A stretch of 64,000 bases of DNA from Proales similis (lineage: Eukaryota > Rotifera > Eurotatoria > Ploima > Proalidae): the NCBI GenBank assembly GCA_019059635.1, contig JAGVRJ010000001.1:744001-808000 (forward strand). Reading direction: 5' to 3'. Of this stretch, positions 32,909 through 45,700 are shown piece after piece. The stretch's first letter is position 1; every line of letters starts with the position of its first letter. The notes under the pieces were generated by a model. That model did not search any database, was not told the DNA's origin, and saw only the letters and a program-made list of their open reading frames with translations. Both the position numbers and the translations under genes were made by a program.

Positions 32909-35903
32909 ATGAACAAAAGCACTGATTATTGTGAGGACGATAAAGAAAGCTGGAACCAGGATGAATCTGAGAGAAATTCAGATTTTTCCGAGAAACAAAA
33001 TCAAGTAAAATGGCGGCACTTGTTGAACCTTTATCAAATTCTTTTTTATCGGTTCACATAGGATACCATTCGTAAAAGAACGAAAATAAGAAAAAAACAA
33101 AGCAAGAATTTAAAACGACCCCGTCGAAGCAATGGCACTGCATATACAACTGAGTCGTCTGAGTCTGAAAGCGATGAAGAAGTAATTTTTTTTACTGAAA
33201 CTAAAAAAATGATTTCATTATTATCTTTAAATAGTGGGTAAAAGGAAAGAGCATAAATAATAATATTCCGACAAAAAGCAGAGAAAACATCTTTGAGCTG
33301 TCGGATGTTGAAGAAGGTTTGATGATTAGCGTTTTGGTTTTTTTTTATAAACAGCGTGTTATTATTTAAATAGGTGAAGTTGCTAAAAGCGATCCAAGCT
33401 CTTCCTCTGACTCTTCAGTATTTAACGATGGCTTCGACAGTGATCTGATAGGAGACGAGGATGATCGAAAAAGATTAGACATGATGACAGAAAAGGAACG
33501 AGAGGAAGAAATTTATCGACGTTCTGAGCAGCGTGACCTGTTACTTAAGCAGTTTGAACTTAGGAAAAAAATCAGACAACAACAGAAAGAAAACAATCGT
33601 AGAAAGAAAAAAACTCAGAAAAAAAACTCAGTTGATACAATAAGTATTGGTGATATTGTTTCGGAAAGACGAAAAGCAAACGAAAACAAGAAAAAAGAAA
33701 CTCATGTATCAAAGGCTCTAGCAAGTCTTAAAGCTGATCGTGAAAAGAAAAAACAGCAAGCCGAGAAATTACAACAGCAGCAAAAAAAACTACGAACAGA
33801 AGACGTATTTTCGTCTTCTTCTGACGAAGAAGAGGGAGAAAGCAAAGAATCAGATGATGAAGATTCTGATGGTTATTCAATTGAAAGTGAAAGCACCTCG
33901 AAGTCAGAGGACGAGGAAATAAGCTCAGAATTAAAAAGATTTGTTGAAACCAAAGAAGAATTGAGTCGAATGAAACTATCTCGGTTCAAAATCGAAAAGT
34001 AAATTAGATTTTAAATATCTAGCAATCTTAATACTAATAATCGCGCTCAAAAGATGGTGCCATGCGCCTTTTTTCAAAAAAGTCGCTTGTGGATGTTTTG
34101 TTAAAATTGGAATTGGACAGCATCATAATGTTCCGGTATATAGGGTATATAATTAATTTTATCTTTAATTATAAATCGAAACTAAATATCTAACTGAATG
34201 TTATTGGAAATCTATTTGAAGATCGCTGAAGTGATAGACGTTGTTGAAACTGCCAAAGTTTATCAACTTGGAACAACGAAAACAAACAAAGGCTTTAGGC
34301 TCAGGTTTGATGTTTATTTTGTAGGATTATCACTTTACTATTTTAAAACGTGAAACGACTTACTCTCACAAGTCTTTGCTTGTGAACTGAGGTCTTTCTC
34401 AATACAAAGCTTAATTGAGCTCTCTAAATTCTTTTTAACAATGTCTTTAATACTCTTGCTTTTAAAACTTGTCTTGCTTTTTTGTTTCTTCCGGTCCATT
34501 GCTTTTGATACTCTGGTTGAAGACTTTTGCTGGTAACCCCCAGGAAGGCTCACTTTCTTCTTCATTTTTCCTTGAACCATATTGCTCCGATTTGTTGACT
34601 ATCGAGAAATGTGATAAATAATAACCAAATAATAATATATATGAATGAATTTCAAAATTAAGCAAGACAATATTTTCTTAACAATACATTTTAATTTTAA
34701 GATTTATTAAACCATCTGTTAATTTCCTATTAATACGATGAAGCATCTATTTAACGAATTGCATTTTTGCAGACACGGGGAAGACGAGCGTACATATCGG
34801 CTGGAGTTCGTTTCAAACAGTCAATTTAGCGAAGATGAATTTAAACGTTGGAAGGAAACGCTAGTCAAACATGTAGGAAATATATTTTTTAAATAAAAGA
34901 AGAAAATAGATATATCAGAAAGTAAAGGACATTCAGCCGCCAACAATGCGGGACGTGGAGCTCAAAAGCAAAGAGATTGAATCTTTTATGAATTACCGCT
35001 TCAATGAGGAAGACTTTGATTTTATCGTCCGTGAAAAAAAACGCTTTGCCAAAGATAATGATAAAATTGCTGAGAAAAAGATTCAGCTTTATAAACAGAG
35101 AGCAAGCGCTCTAGAACTGAACGACCTAGAGAGTGTTGAGGAGATAGACAAAAAAATTATTGAACTCAACGAAAAGGCTCAGCTGCAAAATTATAAACGC
35201 AGTGGAAACTTCAACTTATTGGCGTAGTTAAATTATTCATCTCAAAGCATAACTTTGATTAAAAACTTTTTGAATTAAAGGGAAATCAACCAGAGGAATA
35301 GAGAAAAGAGCAACGTTGCAGTAGAAGAAGCCATGAGAAAGGAGTTTGAAAGAATAAAAGAGAGTAAAGACGACCCGTTTCAACGCCGAAAATGTCTTCC
35401 TACTCTCGTAGCTGCAGTAAGCATTACAAAACCTGAAAGTATTTTACTTTAAGATGATAAAATCTTTTTGTAGTCAATAACGAAAAGAAAAGTTGAGATA
35501 ATTGCGGCTGATGTAAAAGAGCAACATGAGCAATCTGACGAAACCGTTCCGGTAGAAAGTAATAGCTTAGAGAAGCTTCAAATATTGAAGAAGAAGGAGC
35601 CAGTTTATGAAGACTTACTTGCGCCAATAAAACGCGAAAATGAATTAAGCAACAAGATTGAGGACGAAAAATCAGACGATCTTTATAATGTACACAACTT
35701 TGATATCAATATTGATCTAACCATGCCTTTTTCAGGTAATTTGTTCAGGTTTTTCTCTTTAAAACTAGTAAATAATTAATTGATTTTTAATATATAAAGC
35801 TTTAAATTCCTTGCAAAAAGCAACTTCAACTTTGAACCATGATTCGACTGCAAAAAGATCACTTAATTTAGATGACTACAAGAAAAAAAAAGGCTTATTT
35901 TGA
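32909..35903 (+). CDS. RTF1: RNA polymerase-associated protein RTF1 (Paf1 complex)
   Basis: Exons are 32909-33004, 33062-33181, 33235-33316, 33374-33998, 34054-34144, 34222-34304, 34773-34872, 34928-35223, 35281-35416, 35474-35735 and 35800-35903, giving 664 residues; human RTF1 has 710. The acidic/basic N-terminal half includes the histone-modification region ([20 protein letters not shown]). The Plus3 domain follows ([63 protein letters not shown]). Then come a coiled coil, INQRNRE, and the C-terminus [14 protein letters not shown] that contacts Paf1. RTF1 tethers the complex to Spt5 and stimulates H2B ubiquitination. One intron is long (34305-34772, 468 nt) and holds an antisense gene. AATAAA lies at 35951-35956. 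Confidence 0.95.
34313..34318 (-). terminator. Polyadenylation signal of the nested UPF0390 gene
   Basis: TTTATT (AATAAA on the minus strand) lies 20 nt beyond the stop at 34338 and is still inside the RTF1 intron, so the nested gene can be complete within the intron. Confidence 0.5.
34338..34580 (-). CDS. Small basic UPF0390 / DUF2462 family protein nested in an RTF1 intron
   Basis: An 80-residue single-exon frame starts at ATG 34580. It begins [14 protein letters not shown], matching the MxQGKxKxKxxLP opening of the UPF0390 family (human C19orf53). Basic stretches follow ([14 protein letters not shown]), then a helix [20 protein letters not shown] that corresponds to the family's KLKKNLEVGIRKKIEHDV region. 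Members are small, basic and nucleolar by prediction; a firm function is not established. The gene lies antisense inside the 468-nt RTF1 intron, with its own polyadenylation signal. The size, basic composition and N-terminal motif support it; it could still be a chance frame. Confidence 0.7.
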   Translation of the reverse strand: MVQGKMKKKVSLPGGYQQKSSTRVSKAMDRKKQKSKTSFKSKSIKDIVKKNLESSIKLCIEKDLSSQAKTCESKSFHVLK

Positions 35904-36077
35904 TTAAAAAACAAGTGAGCAGACAATCGTAATTAATTGTTCTTTAAAAAAATAAATTTTTCTCAAATACTTCAGTTTATTAAGAATTGAATATTATGTG
36001 ACAAGGAATAGATTCCTTGTCTAAACGAAACAACTTAAGAAAAATATATTTTAAATATCATTTGTTAAAAAGAAACA

Positions 36078-37439
36078 ATGGCTTTATTGTCCCGTTTTTT
36101 TTTGGCTGTCTGTTTGGTTCTCCTTTCTGTAGGATTGCTACTTTTTTACACCGACAAGATCGATTATGATATAAGTGTAACTGATATGTTAAATTCCCGT
36201 CATATATTGCTAGAAAAGGAGGAGAACCAATCAAAAGAAATACAAAGGTGCAGCCCATTTATAGCTGAGAGTATATTGCAAAATTTGAAGTATGAAGTAA
36301 AATTTGATTCTATTCGCTATCCAGTACCAGGAAGCGTTCCCCTTTTTTTAAATTCAAGCATCAATTTTACTTGCTTGAACTCAAACAAGATCATCAAAAA
36401 AATTTTTTTTTGGAATCCATTCTTTCACATAAAAGACTACGGATTTGGTCTAGGATCTGTTCAGCCTTTCCTCAAAAATAATTGCCCGGTAACAAATTGT
36501 GAAACATTGAATGAACGTGCTCGTTTAGCCGAGGCAGACTATGTAATTGTGCATATGAGGGATTCTTTGGGAGATATATTGACTGTCAAACGAAACCCGA
36601 AACAGCGCTGGGTATTTTTTCTAATGGAATCGCCAGTGCATTCAGGAGACTTCACAAAACTTGGTTCCACTTTTAATTTGTCGGCAACATACCGAATTGA
36701 TTCAGAATATCATGCTACTTATTCACTGAGTGCTCCATTCAAATGGAACCGTAATCCAGACTTTAAAGATCAACACGATTACTTAAAAACAAAAAAAAAA
36801 TTCGCAGCAGCGATAATAAGCAACTGTAATCCACCAAGCAAGCGCGGATCTCTTATTAAAGAACTACAAAAGTATATCAATATAGATGTGTATGGAAAAT
36901 GTGGTAAGCCTTGTCCTTCAGTATACTCAGATGGACGGGCGGGTATTTGTAAAAAAATCATTTCTGAAGAATATATGTTTTACCTTGCTTTCGAAAACAG
37001 TCTTTGTCGGGATTATATTACTGAAAAATTTTTCGACATATTACCATATCAAATTATTCCAGTTGTTTATGGTGGAGGAAATTATTCTTATTATGTAAGT
37101 ATTAAATTTTTAATCAAAAAACCTCATTTTTTAAAGTAATTCCAAAAGATACCAAAATCAGGCTACATAGATGTCAGAGACTTTTCAACTGCTTATGATT
37201 TAGCGACGTACCTCATAAAAATTTCAAAAAATCAAAAAGAATACAACTCGTTTTTCAACTGGAAAAAGCATGTTGTTTTTCAAGACAAGTCTCGAGTATT
37301 TTGCGATATGTGTATTAAACTCCAGCTCGAGGAATTTCAAAAGGAAAAATGGCAAAAAATCAGCAATGCCGGAGCTTTTTGGAACCGGACTGCTGACTGT
37401 ATATCGCCTGAAAAAATGCTAAAAAATTTTTTTATTTAA
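36078..37439 (+). CDS. GT10 alpha1,3-fucosyltransferase (core FucTA-like), Golgi type II membrane protein
   Basis: Exons are 36078-37094 and 37149-37439, giving 435 residues. The start ATG is followed by a signal anchor (FFLAVCLVLLSVGLLLFY) after a 6-residue cytoplasmic tail, then a stem and catalytic domain. GT10 motifs are present: the acceptor-side segment WVFFLMESPVHSG, TYRIDSEYHATY, and the donor motif YMFYLAFENSLCRDYITEKF followed by PVVYGGGNY. Cysteine pairs near KCGKPCPS and the late FCDMCIKL match core-type enzymes, which add fucose to the innermost GlcNAc of N-glycans in protostomes and plants. The subtype is inferred; it could also be a Lewis-type enzyme. It lies 174 bp downstream of RTF1. 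Confidence 0.88.
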
Positions 37440-38906
37440 ATACGTCTACTGTATATAAAGAAAAATTTTTTCACTTAGTGATATAAATAATGCAAGCCTA
37501 ACTCTTTCAAAAATTCAATGCTGACAGTTGAAAAAGAACAGCAAAACCATGTCAACGCCTTGAATAATAAATTGGCCTAAATATTTACTCGTTAGGCTGG
37601 GGGCAATCTTGCACCTGTGACTAAATCGCTGTGCTCAATGAACCACAGACCCCTTATGATTGACCTCGCCAACGTCAAATATTACAATCAGAGCTAGATA
37701 AGCTAGATAACCATAAATCCTAAGGGGTAGACTTAATACACCCTTTTATACTTTTATACTGTATATTAAGCTTGAACTTTGTGACGGAGTTTTTGATGAA
37801 TACGAAAAGGATTCCCAAGCTGAGGAGAACATACTCTGGTCCCGCACTCTTCAACTTTCAGAGACTACAAATAGTATATAGACTGGCCCTTCAGTTCTTT
37901 TTTACTCTGATCCTAATCGTCTGATATAATATAATTGAAGCCATAACACTAAATATTATACAATATCTTGATAAATACAAAACTTCTGCGCTTTCCAATG
38001 GTTGTCCGCTATGAGTCGGTTTGGATGCTGTTTTGGGCGTAAAATCTTCTGTCAAATGGAATAATGACTATAGCATCGGTGTCACAGTCCAGCTTGGCAA
38101 ATATGGTTATATTTTTTCCAATAAGGGATGAAGCCCCTAAATTCTAGATCCATTCCGATCGAGAAGCGTGATCATCGGCTATTATGAACGTGTCTTCTGA
38201 GGCGCATTCATTATTTTGATTTTCCTAGTATTGGTGCCAAACCGGTTTCTCCCTCTTGCATTTTAATCGAAAGGAGTTTTTGGTACCCTGCAGCTGCAGT
38301 TTTTTTACCCGCAGGTCAAAGCCCAATAGTCTTACCTATGACTTTAAGAGATTGAGATCAGTTATGACGCCATCGTGCTGACAACCTATTAAAAAAGAGA
38401 ACTTTGTTTCAAAGAGAACACCTTAAAAGTAAATTTAATATTGTTTTAAGCGAAACAAATATATAAGGATCAGTTTCAAGCAATATACTTAGCAGGACTT
38501 TTTCCGAATCTAATAAGAATCGCCGCCGTTTTTTAATCTTGTCTTCGGAATAGGATAGCCCCCTCGCTTTTCATCGACCGAAAACACTCGATATAAAATG
38601 AGCAATCTTGGTTCTGATCTTACACAAAAGCCTTCTATTTCACCGAAACGTTTCCCGATCTGCGTTCACAAAAGCGATTCTGAATTCTGACCCTGAAAAA
38701 GCGGTGCCTTAATGAGAGAAACCGAGAAGTGACCTTGTAACCGTTGACCGGATCTCGCACACCAAGTGCGCAGGATATGAATAGATTGGTGCAACGAAAG
38801 ACAAGTTTGAACTCCTGTAAAGTGGCTTAAATTAAGCTATCGATCCGTGTAACATTGCTAAATTAAAGTTTAATCAAATCAAAATAAAGAGGATTTCATT
38901 ATATAC
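37440..38906. other. Unassigned spacer between fucosyltransferase gene and satellite array
   Basis: About 1.47 kb contains no long open frame. Base composition is less extreme than in the flanking introns. Short open stretches near 37757-37875 and 38023-38130 read like possible degenerate coding sequence, but I recognise no family. No tRNA or rRNA gene was recognised. Confidence 0.35.
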
Positions 38907-39790
38907 AAAGGTTTCAATTTAGAAACACAACCGAAAACAAGGTTTAAACAAGCTTTCGACTGCTATAAAGCCTATGAAAGACTTTAAAACTAGCTGTTAA
39001 TAAAATAAAAATCAATCAGGAGAGATCAAACCCTATACAGAACCTTTTATAATGTGCCTAGAATTTTCTACCGCACTTTTCCTCTCTTAAATTTAGGTTT
39101 CCCTTGTGGGAAACACAATCAAACATAATTAATAGAAGCGTTCAACTAGTATTAAACGTGTGAGAAGGCTTGAATGCAACTGTTAATTAAATAAATATCA
39201 ATCAGGAGAGATCAAACCCTATCCAAAACCTTTTATAATGTGCCTAGAATTTTCTACCGCACTTTTCCTTTCTTAAAATTAGGTTTCTCATGTGGGAAAC
39301 ACAATCAAACATAGTTTAAAAGAGCATTAAAGTAGTATTAAGCCTGTGAGAAGGCTTGGATTCGAGTTGAAAATAAAAATAAATCAATAAGAAGACCCCA
39401 AATCCTTGTTGGAACCTGATATTATTCCCCTTGATTTTTTATCGCACTTTTTCTTTCTTTATTTCAGGTTTCATTGTGAAAACCCCAATCCAACATAGTT
39501 AATAGAAGCGTTCAACTAGTATTTAGCCTGTGAGAAGGCTTGAATACAGCTGTTAATAAAATAAATATCAATCAGGAGAGATCAAACCCTATCCAAAACC
39601 TTTTATAATGTGCCTAGAATTTTCTACCGCACTTTTCCTTTCTTAAATTTAGGTTTCTCTTGTGGGAAACACAATCCAACATGGTTAATAGAAGCGTTCA
39701 ACTAGTATTAAGCCTGTGAGAAGGCTTGAATACAGCTGTTAATAAAATAAATATCAATCAGGAGAGATCAAACCCTATACAGCCACTTAA
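38907..39790. repeat. Divergent edge monomers of the satellite
   Basis: The first four or five units share the same backbone but carry private variants, such as AATCAGGAGAGATCAAACCC (39017, 39203, 39573, 39759) and a poorly matching unit near 39379. Spacing stays near 186 bp. Homogenisation is visibly weaker here than further right. Confidence 0.75.
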
Positions 39791-42700
39791 AAGGCTTGTA
39801 AACTAGCTGTAAGTAAAATAAAAATCAATCCCAACAGAACAAACCTATTCCAAACCTAATATCATGTGCGAAGAATTTTCCTTACGCACTTTTACTTTCT
39901 TAAATTTGGGTTTCTACAGTTGAAAACACGATGAAACATACTGTTAAGAAAAATTCAACTGCTTTTAAGCCACTTAAAAGGCTTGAATACTAGCAGAAAG
40001 TAAAATAAAAATCAATCCGAACAGAACAAACCTATTCCAAAACCTAATATTATGTGCGAAGAATTTTTCTTAAGCACTTTTACTTTCTTAAATTTAGGTT
40101 TCTACAGTTGAAAACACGATGAAACATACTCTTAAGAAGATCTCAACTGCTTTTAAGCCACTAAAAAGGCTTGAATACTAGCTGCAAGTAAAATAAAAAT
40201 CAATCCCAACAGAACAAACCTATTCCAAACCCAATATCATGTGCGAAGAATTTTCCTTACGCACTTTTACTTTCTTAAATTTAGGTTTCTACAGTTGAAA
40301 ACACGATGAAACATACTCTTAAGAAGATCTCAACTGCTTTTAAGCCACTTAAAAGGCTTGAATACTTCCTGTAAATAAAATAAAAATCAATCCCAACAGA
40401 ACAAACCTTCTTCAAACCTTAAATTATGTGGGTAGTATTTTTCTACCGCACTTTTCCTTTCTTTTAATTAGGTTTCTACAGTTGAAAACACGATGAAACA
40501 TACTGTTAAGAAAAATTCAACTGCTTTTATGCCACTTAAAAGGCTTGAATACTTCCTTTAAATAAAATAAAAATCAATCCCAACAGAACAAACTCCTTCC
40601 AAAACCTAATATCATGTGGGTAGTATTTTTCTACCGCACTTTTCCTTTCTTTTTTTTAAGGTTTCTGCAGTGGAAAATAGGATGAAACATACTGTTAAGA
40701 AAAATTCAACTGCTTTTAAGCCACTTAAAAGGCTTGTGAACTAGCTGCAAGTAAAATAAAAATCAATCCCAACAGAACAAACCTATTCCAAACCTAATAT
40801 TATGAGCGAAGAATTTTTCTTAAGCACTTTTACTTTCTTAAATTTAGGTTTCTACAGTTGAAAACACGATGAAACATACTCTTAAGAAGATCTCAACTGC
40901 TTTTAAGCCACTAAAAAGGCTTGAATACTTCCTGTAAATGAAATAAAAATCAATCCCAACAGAACAAACCCCTTCCAAAACCTAATATCATGTGCGAAGA
41001 ATTTTCCTTACGCACTTTTCCTTTCTTTTAATTAGGTTTCTACAGTGGAAAACACGATGAAACATACTCTTAAGAAGATCTCAACTGCTTTTAAGCCACT
41101 AAAAAGGCTTGAATACTTCCTGTAAATGAAATAAAAATCAATCCCAACAGAACAAAACCCCTTCCAAAACCTAATATCATGTGCGAAGAATTTTCCTTAC
41201 GCACTTTTCCTTTCTTTTAATTAGGTTTCTACAGTGGAAAACACGATGAAACATACTCTTAAGAAGATCTCAACTGCTTTTAAGCCACTAAAAAGGCTTG
41301 AATACTTCCTGTAAATGAAATAAAAATCAATCCCAACAGAACAAACCCCTTCCAAAACCTAATATCATGTGCGAAGAATTTTCCTTACGCACTTTTCCTT
41401 TCTTTTAATTAGGTTTCTACAGTGGAAAACACGATGAAACATACTCTTAAGAAGATCTCAACTGCTTTTAAGCCACTAAAAAGGCTTGAATACTTCCTGT
41501 AAATAAAATAAAAATCAATCCCAACAGAACAAACCCCTTCCAAAACCTAATATCATGTGCGAAGAATTTTCCTTGCGCACTTTTACTTTCTTAAATTTAG
41601 GTTTCTACAGTGGAAAACACGATGAAACATACTCTTAAGAAGATCTCAACTGCTTTTAAGCCACTAAAAAGGCTTGAATACTTCCTGTAAATAAAATAAA
41701 AATCAATCCCAACAGAACAAACCTATTCCAAACCTAATATCATGTGCGAAGAATTTTCCTTACGCACTTTTACTTTCTTAAATTTAGGTTTCTACAGTTG
41801 AAAACACGATGAAACATACTGTTAAGAAAAATTCAACTGCTTTTAAGCCACTTAAAAGGCTTGAATACTTCCTGTAAATAAAATAAAAATCAATCCCAAC
41901 AGAACAAACCTATTCCAAACCCAATATCATGTGCGAACAGTTTTTCTTACGCACTTTTCCTTTCTTAAATTTAGGTTTCTACAGTTGAAAACACGATGAA
42001 ACATACTCTCAAGAACAATTAAAATCCTTTTAGCCACTAGAAAGGCTTCAATACTTCCTGTAAATAAAATAAAAATCAATCCGAACAGAACAAACCCCTT
42101 CCAAACCTAAAATCATGTGGGTAGTATTTTTCTTCCGCACTTTTCCTTTCTTAAATTTAGGTTTCTACAGTTGAAAACACGATGAAACATACTCTTAAGA
42201 AGATCTCAACTGCTTTTAAGCCACTAAAAAGGCTTGAATACTTCCTGTAAATAAAATAAAAATCAATCCCAACAGAACAAACCCCTTCCAAAACCTAATA
42301 TCATGTGGGTAGTATTTTTCTTCCGCACTTTTCCTTTCTTAAATTTAGGTTTCTACAGTTGAAAACACGATGAAACATACTCTCAAGTACAATTAAAATT
42401 CTTTTAAGCCACTAAAAAAGCTTGAATACTTACTGTTAATAAAATAAAAATCAATCCGAACAGAACAAACCCCTTCCAAAACCTAATATTATGTGGGTAG
42501 TATTTTTCTTACGGACTTTTACTTTCTTAAATTTAGGTTTCTACAGTTGAAAACACGATGAAACATACTCTCAAGTACAATTAAAATGCTTTTAAGCCAC
42601 GAGAAAGGCTTTAATACTAGCTGTAAGTAAAATAGAAATCAATCCGAACAGAACAAACCCCTTCCAAACCTAATATCATGTGGGTAGTATTTTTCTTCCG

Positions 42701-45700
42701 CACTTTTCCTTTCTTAAATTTAGGTTTCTACAGTTGAAAACACGATGAAACATACTCTTAAGAAGATCTCAACTGCTTTTAAGCCACTAAAAAGGCTTGA
42801 ATACTTCCTGTAAATAAAATAAAAATCAATCCCAACAGAACAAACCCCTTCCAAAACCTAATATCATGTGCGAAGAATTTTCCTTGCGCACTTTTACTTT
42901 CTTAAATTTAGGTTTCTACAGTGGAAAACACGATGAAACATACTCTTAAGAAGATCTCAACTGCTTTTAAGCCACTTAAAAGGCTTGAATACTTCCTGTC
43001 AATAAAATAAAAACCAATCCCAACAGAACAAACCTATTCCAAACCTAATATCATGTGCGAAGAATTTTCCTTACGCACTTTTACTTTCTTAAATTTAGGT
43101 TTCTATAGTTGAAAACACGATGAAACATTCTCTTAAGAAGATCTCAACTGCTTTTAAGCCACTTAAAAGGCTTGAATACTTCCTGTAAATAAAATAAAAA
43201 TCAATCCCAACAGAACAAACCTATTCCAAACCTAATATCATGTGCGAAGAATTTTCCTTACGCACTTTTCCTTTCTTAAATTTAGGTTTCTACAGTTGAA
43301 AACACGATGAAACATACTCTTAAGAAGATCTCAACTGCTTTTAAGCCACTAAAAAAGCTTGAATACTTACTGTTAATAAAATAAAAATCAATCCGAACAG
43401 AACAAACCCCTTCCAAAACCTAATATTATGTGGGTAGTATTTTTCTTACGGACTTTTACTTTCTTAAATTTAGGTTTCTACAGTTGAAAACACGATGAAA
43501 CATACTCTCAAGTACAATTAAAATGCTTTTAAGCCACGAGAAAGGCTTTAATACTAGCTGTAAGTAAAATAGAAATCAATCCGAACAGAACAAACCCCTT
43601 CCAAACCTAATATCATGTGGGTAGTATTTTTCTTCCGCACTTTTCCTTTCTTAAATTTAGGTTTCTACAGTTGAAAACACGATGAAACATACTCTTAAGA
43701 AGATCTCAACTGCTTTTAAGCCACTAAAAAAGCTTGAATACTTCCTGTTAATAAAATAAAAATCAATCCCAACAGAACAAACCTATTACAAACCTAATAT
43801 CATGTGCGAAGAATTTTCCTTACGCACTTTTACTTTCTTAAATTTAGGTTTCTACAGTTGAAAACACGATGAAACATACTCTCAAGAACAATTAAAATCC
43901 TTTTAGCCACTAGATAGGCTTCAATACTTCCTGTAAATAAAATAAAAATCAATCCGAACAGAACAAACCCCTTCCAAACCTAATATCATGTGGGTAGTAT
44001 TTTTCTTCCACACTTTTCCTTTCTTAAATTTAGGTTTCTACAGTTGAAAACACGATGAAACATACTCTTAAGAAGATCTCAACTGCTTTTAAGCCACTAA
44101 AAAGGCTTTAATACTAGCTGTAAGTAAAATAAAAATCAATCCGAACAGAACAAACCTATTCCAAAACTTAATATGATGTGCGAACAATTTTTCTTACGCA
44201 CTTTTCCTTTCTTAAATTTAGGTTTCTACAGTTGAAAACACGATAAAAACTCTTAAGAAGAATTCAACTGCTTTTAAGCCACTAAAAAGGCTTGAATACT
44301 TCCTGTAAATAAAATAAAAATCAATCTCAACAGAACAAACCCCTTTCAAAACCTAATATCATGTGCGAAGAATTTTCCTTACCCACTTTTCGTTTCTTTA
44401 ATTAAAGTTTCTACAGTGGTAAACATAATCAAAAATAGTCTAAAGAAGAATCCAACTGCTTTTAAGCCTAAAAAAAAGGCTTGAATACTAGCTGTAAGTA
44501 AAATAGAAATCAAACATAACAGAACAAACCTATTCCAAACCTTATTTCATGTGCGAAGAATTTTCCTTACGCACTTTTACTTTCTTAAATTTAGGTTTCT
44601 ACAGTTGAAAACACGATGAAACATACTCTCAAGAACAATTAAAATCCTTTTAGCCACTAGATAGGCTTCAATACTTCCTGTAAATAAAATAAAAATCAAT
44701 CCGAACAAAACAAACCCCTTCCAAACCTAATATCATGTGGGTAGTATTTTTCTTCCACACTTTTCCTTTCTTAAATTTAGGTTTCTACAGTTGAAAACAC
44801 GATAAAAACTCTTAAGAAGAATTCAACTGCTTTTAAGCCACTAAAAAGGCTTGAATACTTCCTGTAAATAAAATAAAAATCAATCCGAACAGAACAAACC
44901 CCTTCCAAAACCTAATATCATGTGGGTAGTATTTTTCTTCCACACTTTTCCTTTCTTAAATTTAGGTTTCTACAGTTGAAAACACGATAAAAACTCTTAA
45001 GAAGAATTCAACTGCTTTTAAGCCACTAAAAAGGCTTGAATACTTCCTGTAAATAAAATAAAAATCAATCTCAACAGAACAAACCCCTTTCAAAACCTAA
45101 TATCATGTGCGAAGAATTTTCCTTACCCACTTTTCGTTTCTTTAATTAAAGTTTCTACAGTGGTAAACATAATCAAAAATAGTCTAAAGAAGAATCCAAC
45201 TGCTTTTAAGCCTAAAAAAAAGGCTTGAATACTAGCTGTAAGTAAAATAGAAATCAAACATAACAGAACAAACCTATTCCAAACCTTATTTCATGTGCGA
45301 AGAATTTTCCTTACGCACTTTTACTTTCTTAAATTTAGGTTTCTACAGTTGAAAACACGATGAAACATACTCTCAAGAACAATTAAAATCCTTTTAGCCA
45401 CTAGATAGGCTTCAATACTTCCTGTAAATAAAATAAAAATCAATCCGAACAAAACAAACCCCTTCCAAACCTAATATCATGTGGGTAGTATTTTTCTTCC
45501 ACACTTTTCCTTTCTTAAATTTAGGTTTCTACAGTTGAAAACACGATAAAAACTCTTAAGAAGAATTCAACTGCTTTTAAGCCACTAAAAAGGCTTGAAT
45601 ACTTCCTGTAAATAAAATAAAAATCAATCCGAACAGAACAAACCCCTTCCAAAACCTAATATCATGTGGGTAGTATTTTTCTTCCACACTTTTCCTTTCT

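Noticed and set aside
37440-38906. tRNA or other RNA gene in the spacer before the satellite
   Set aside because: No A-box/B-box pair or cloverleaf was recognised.
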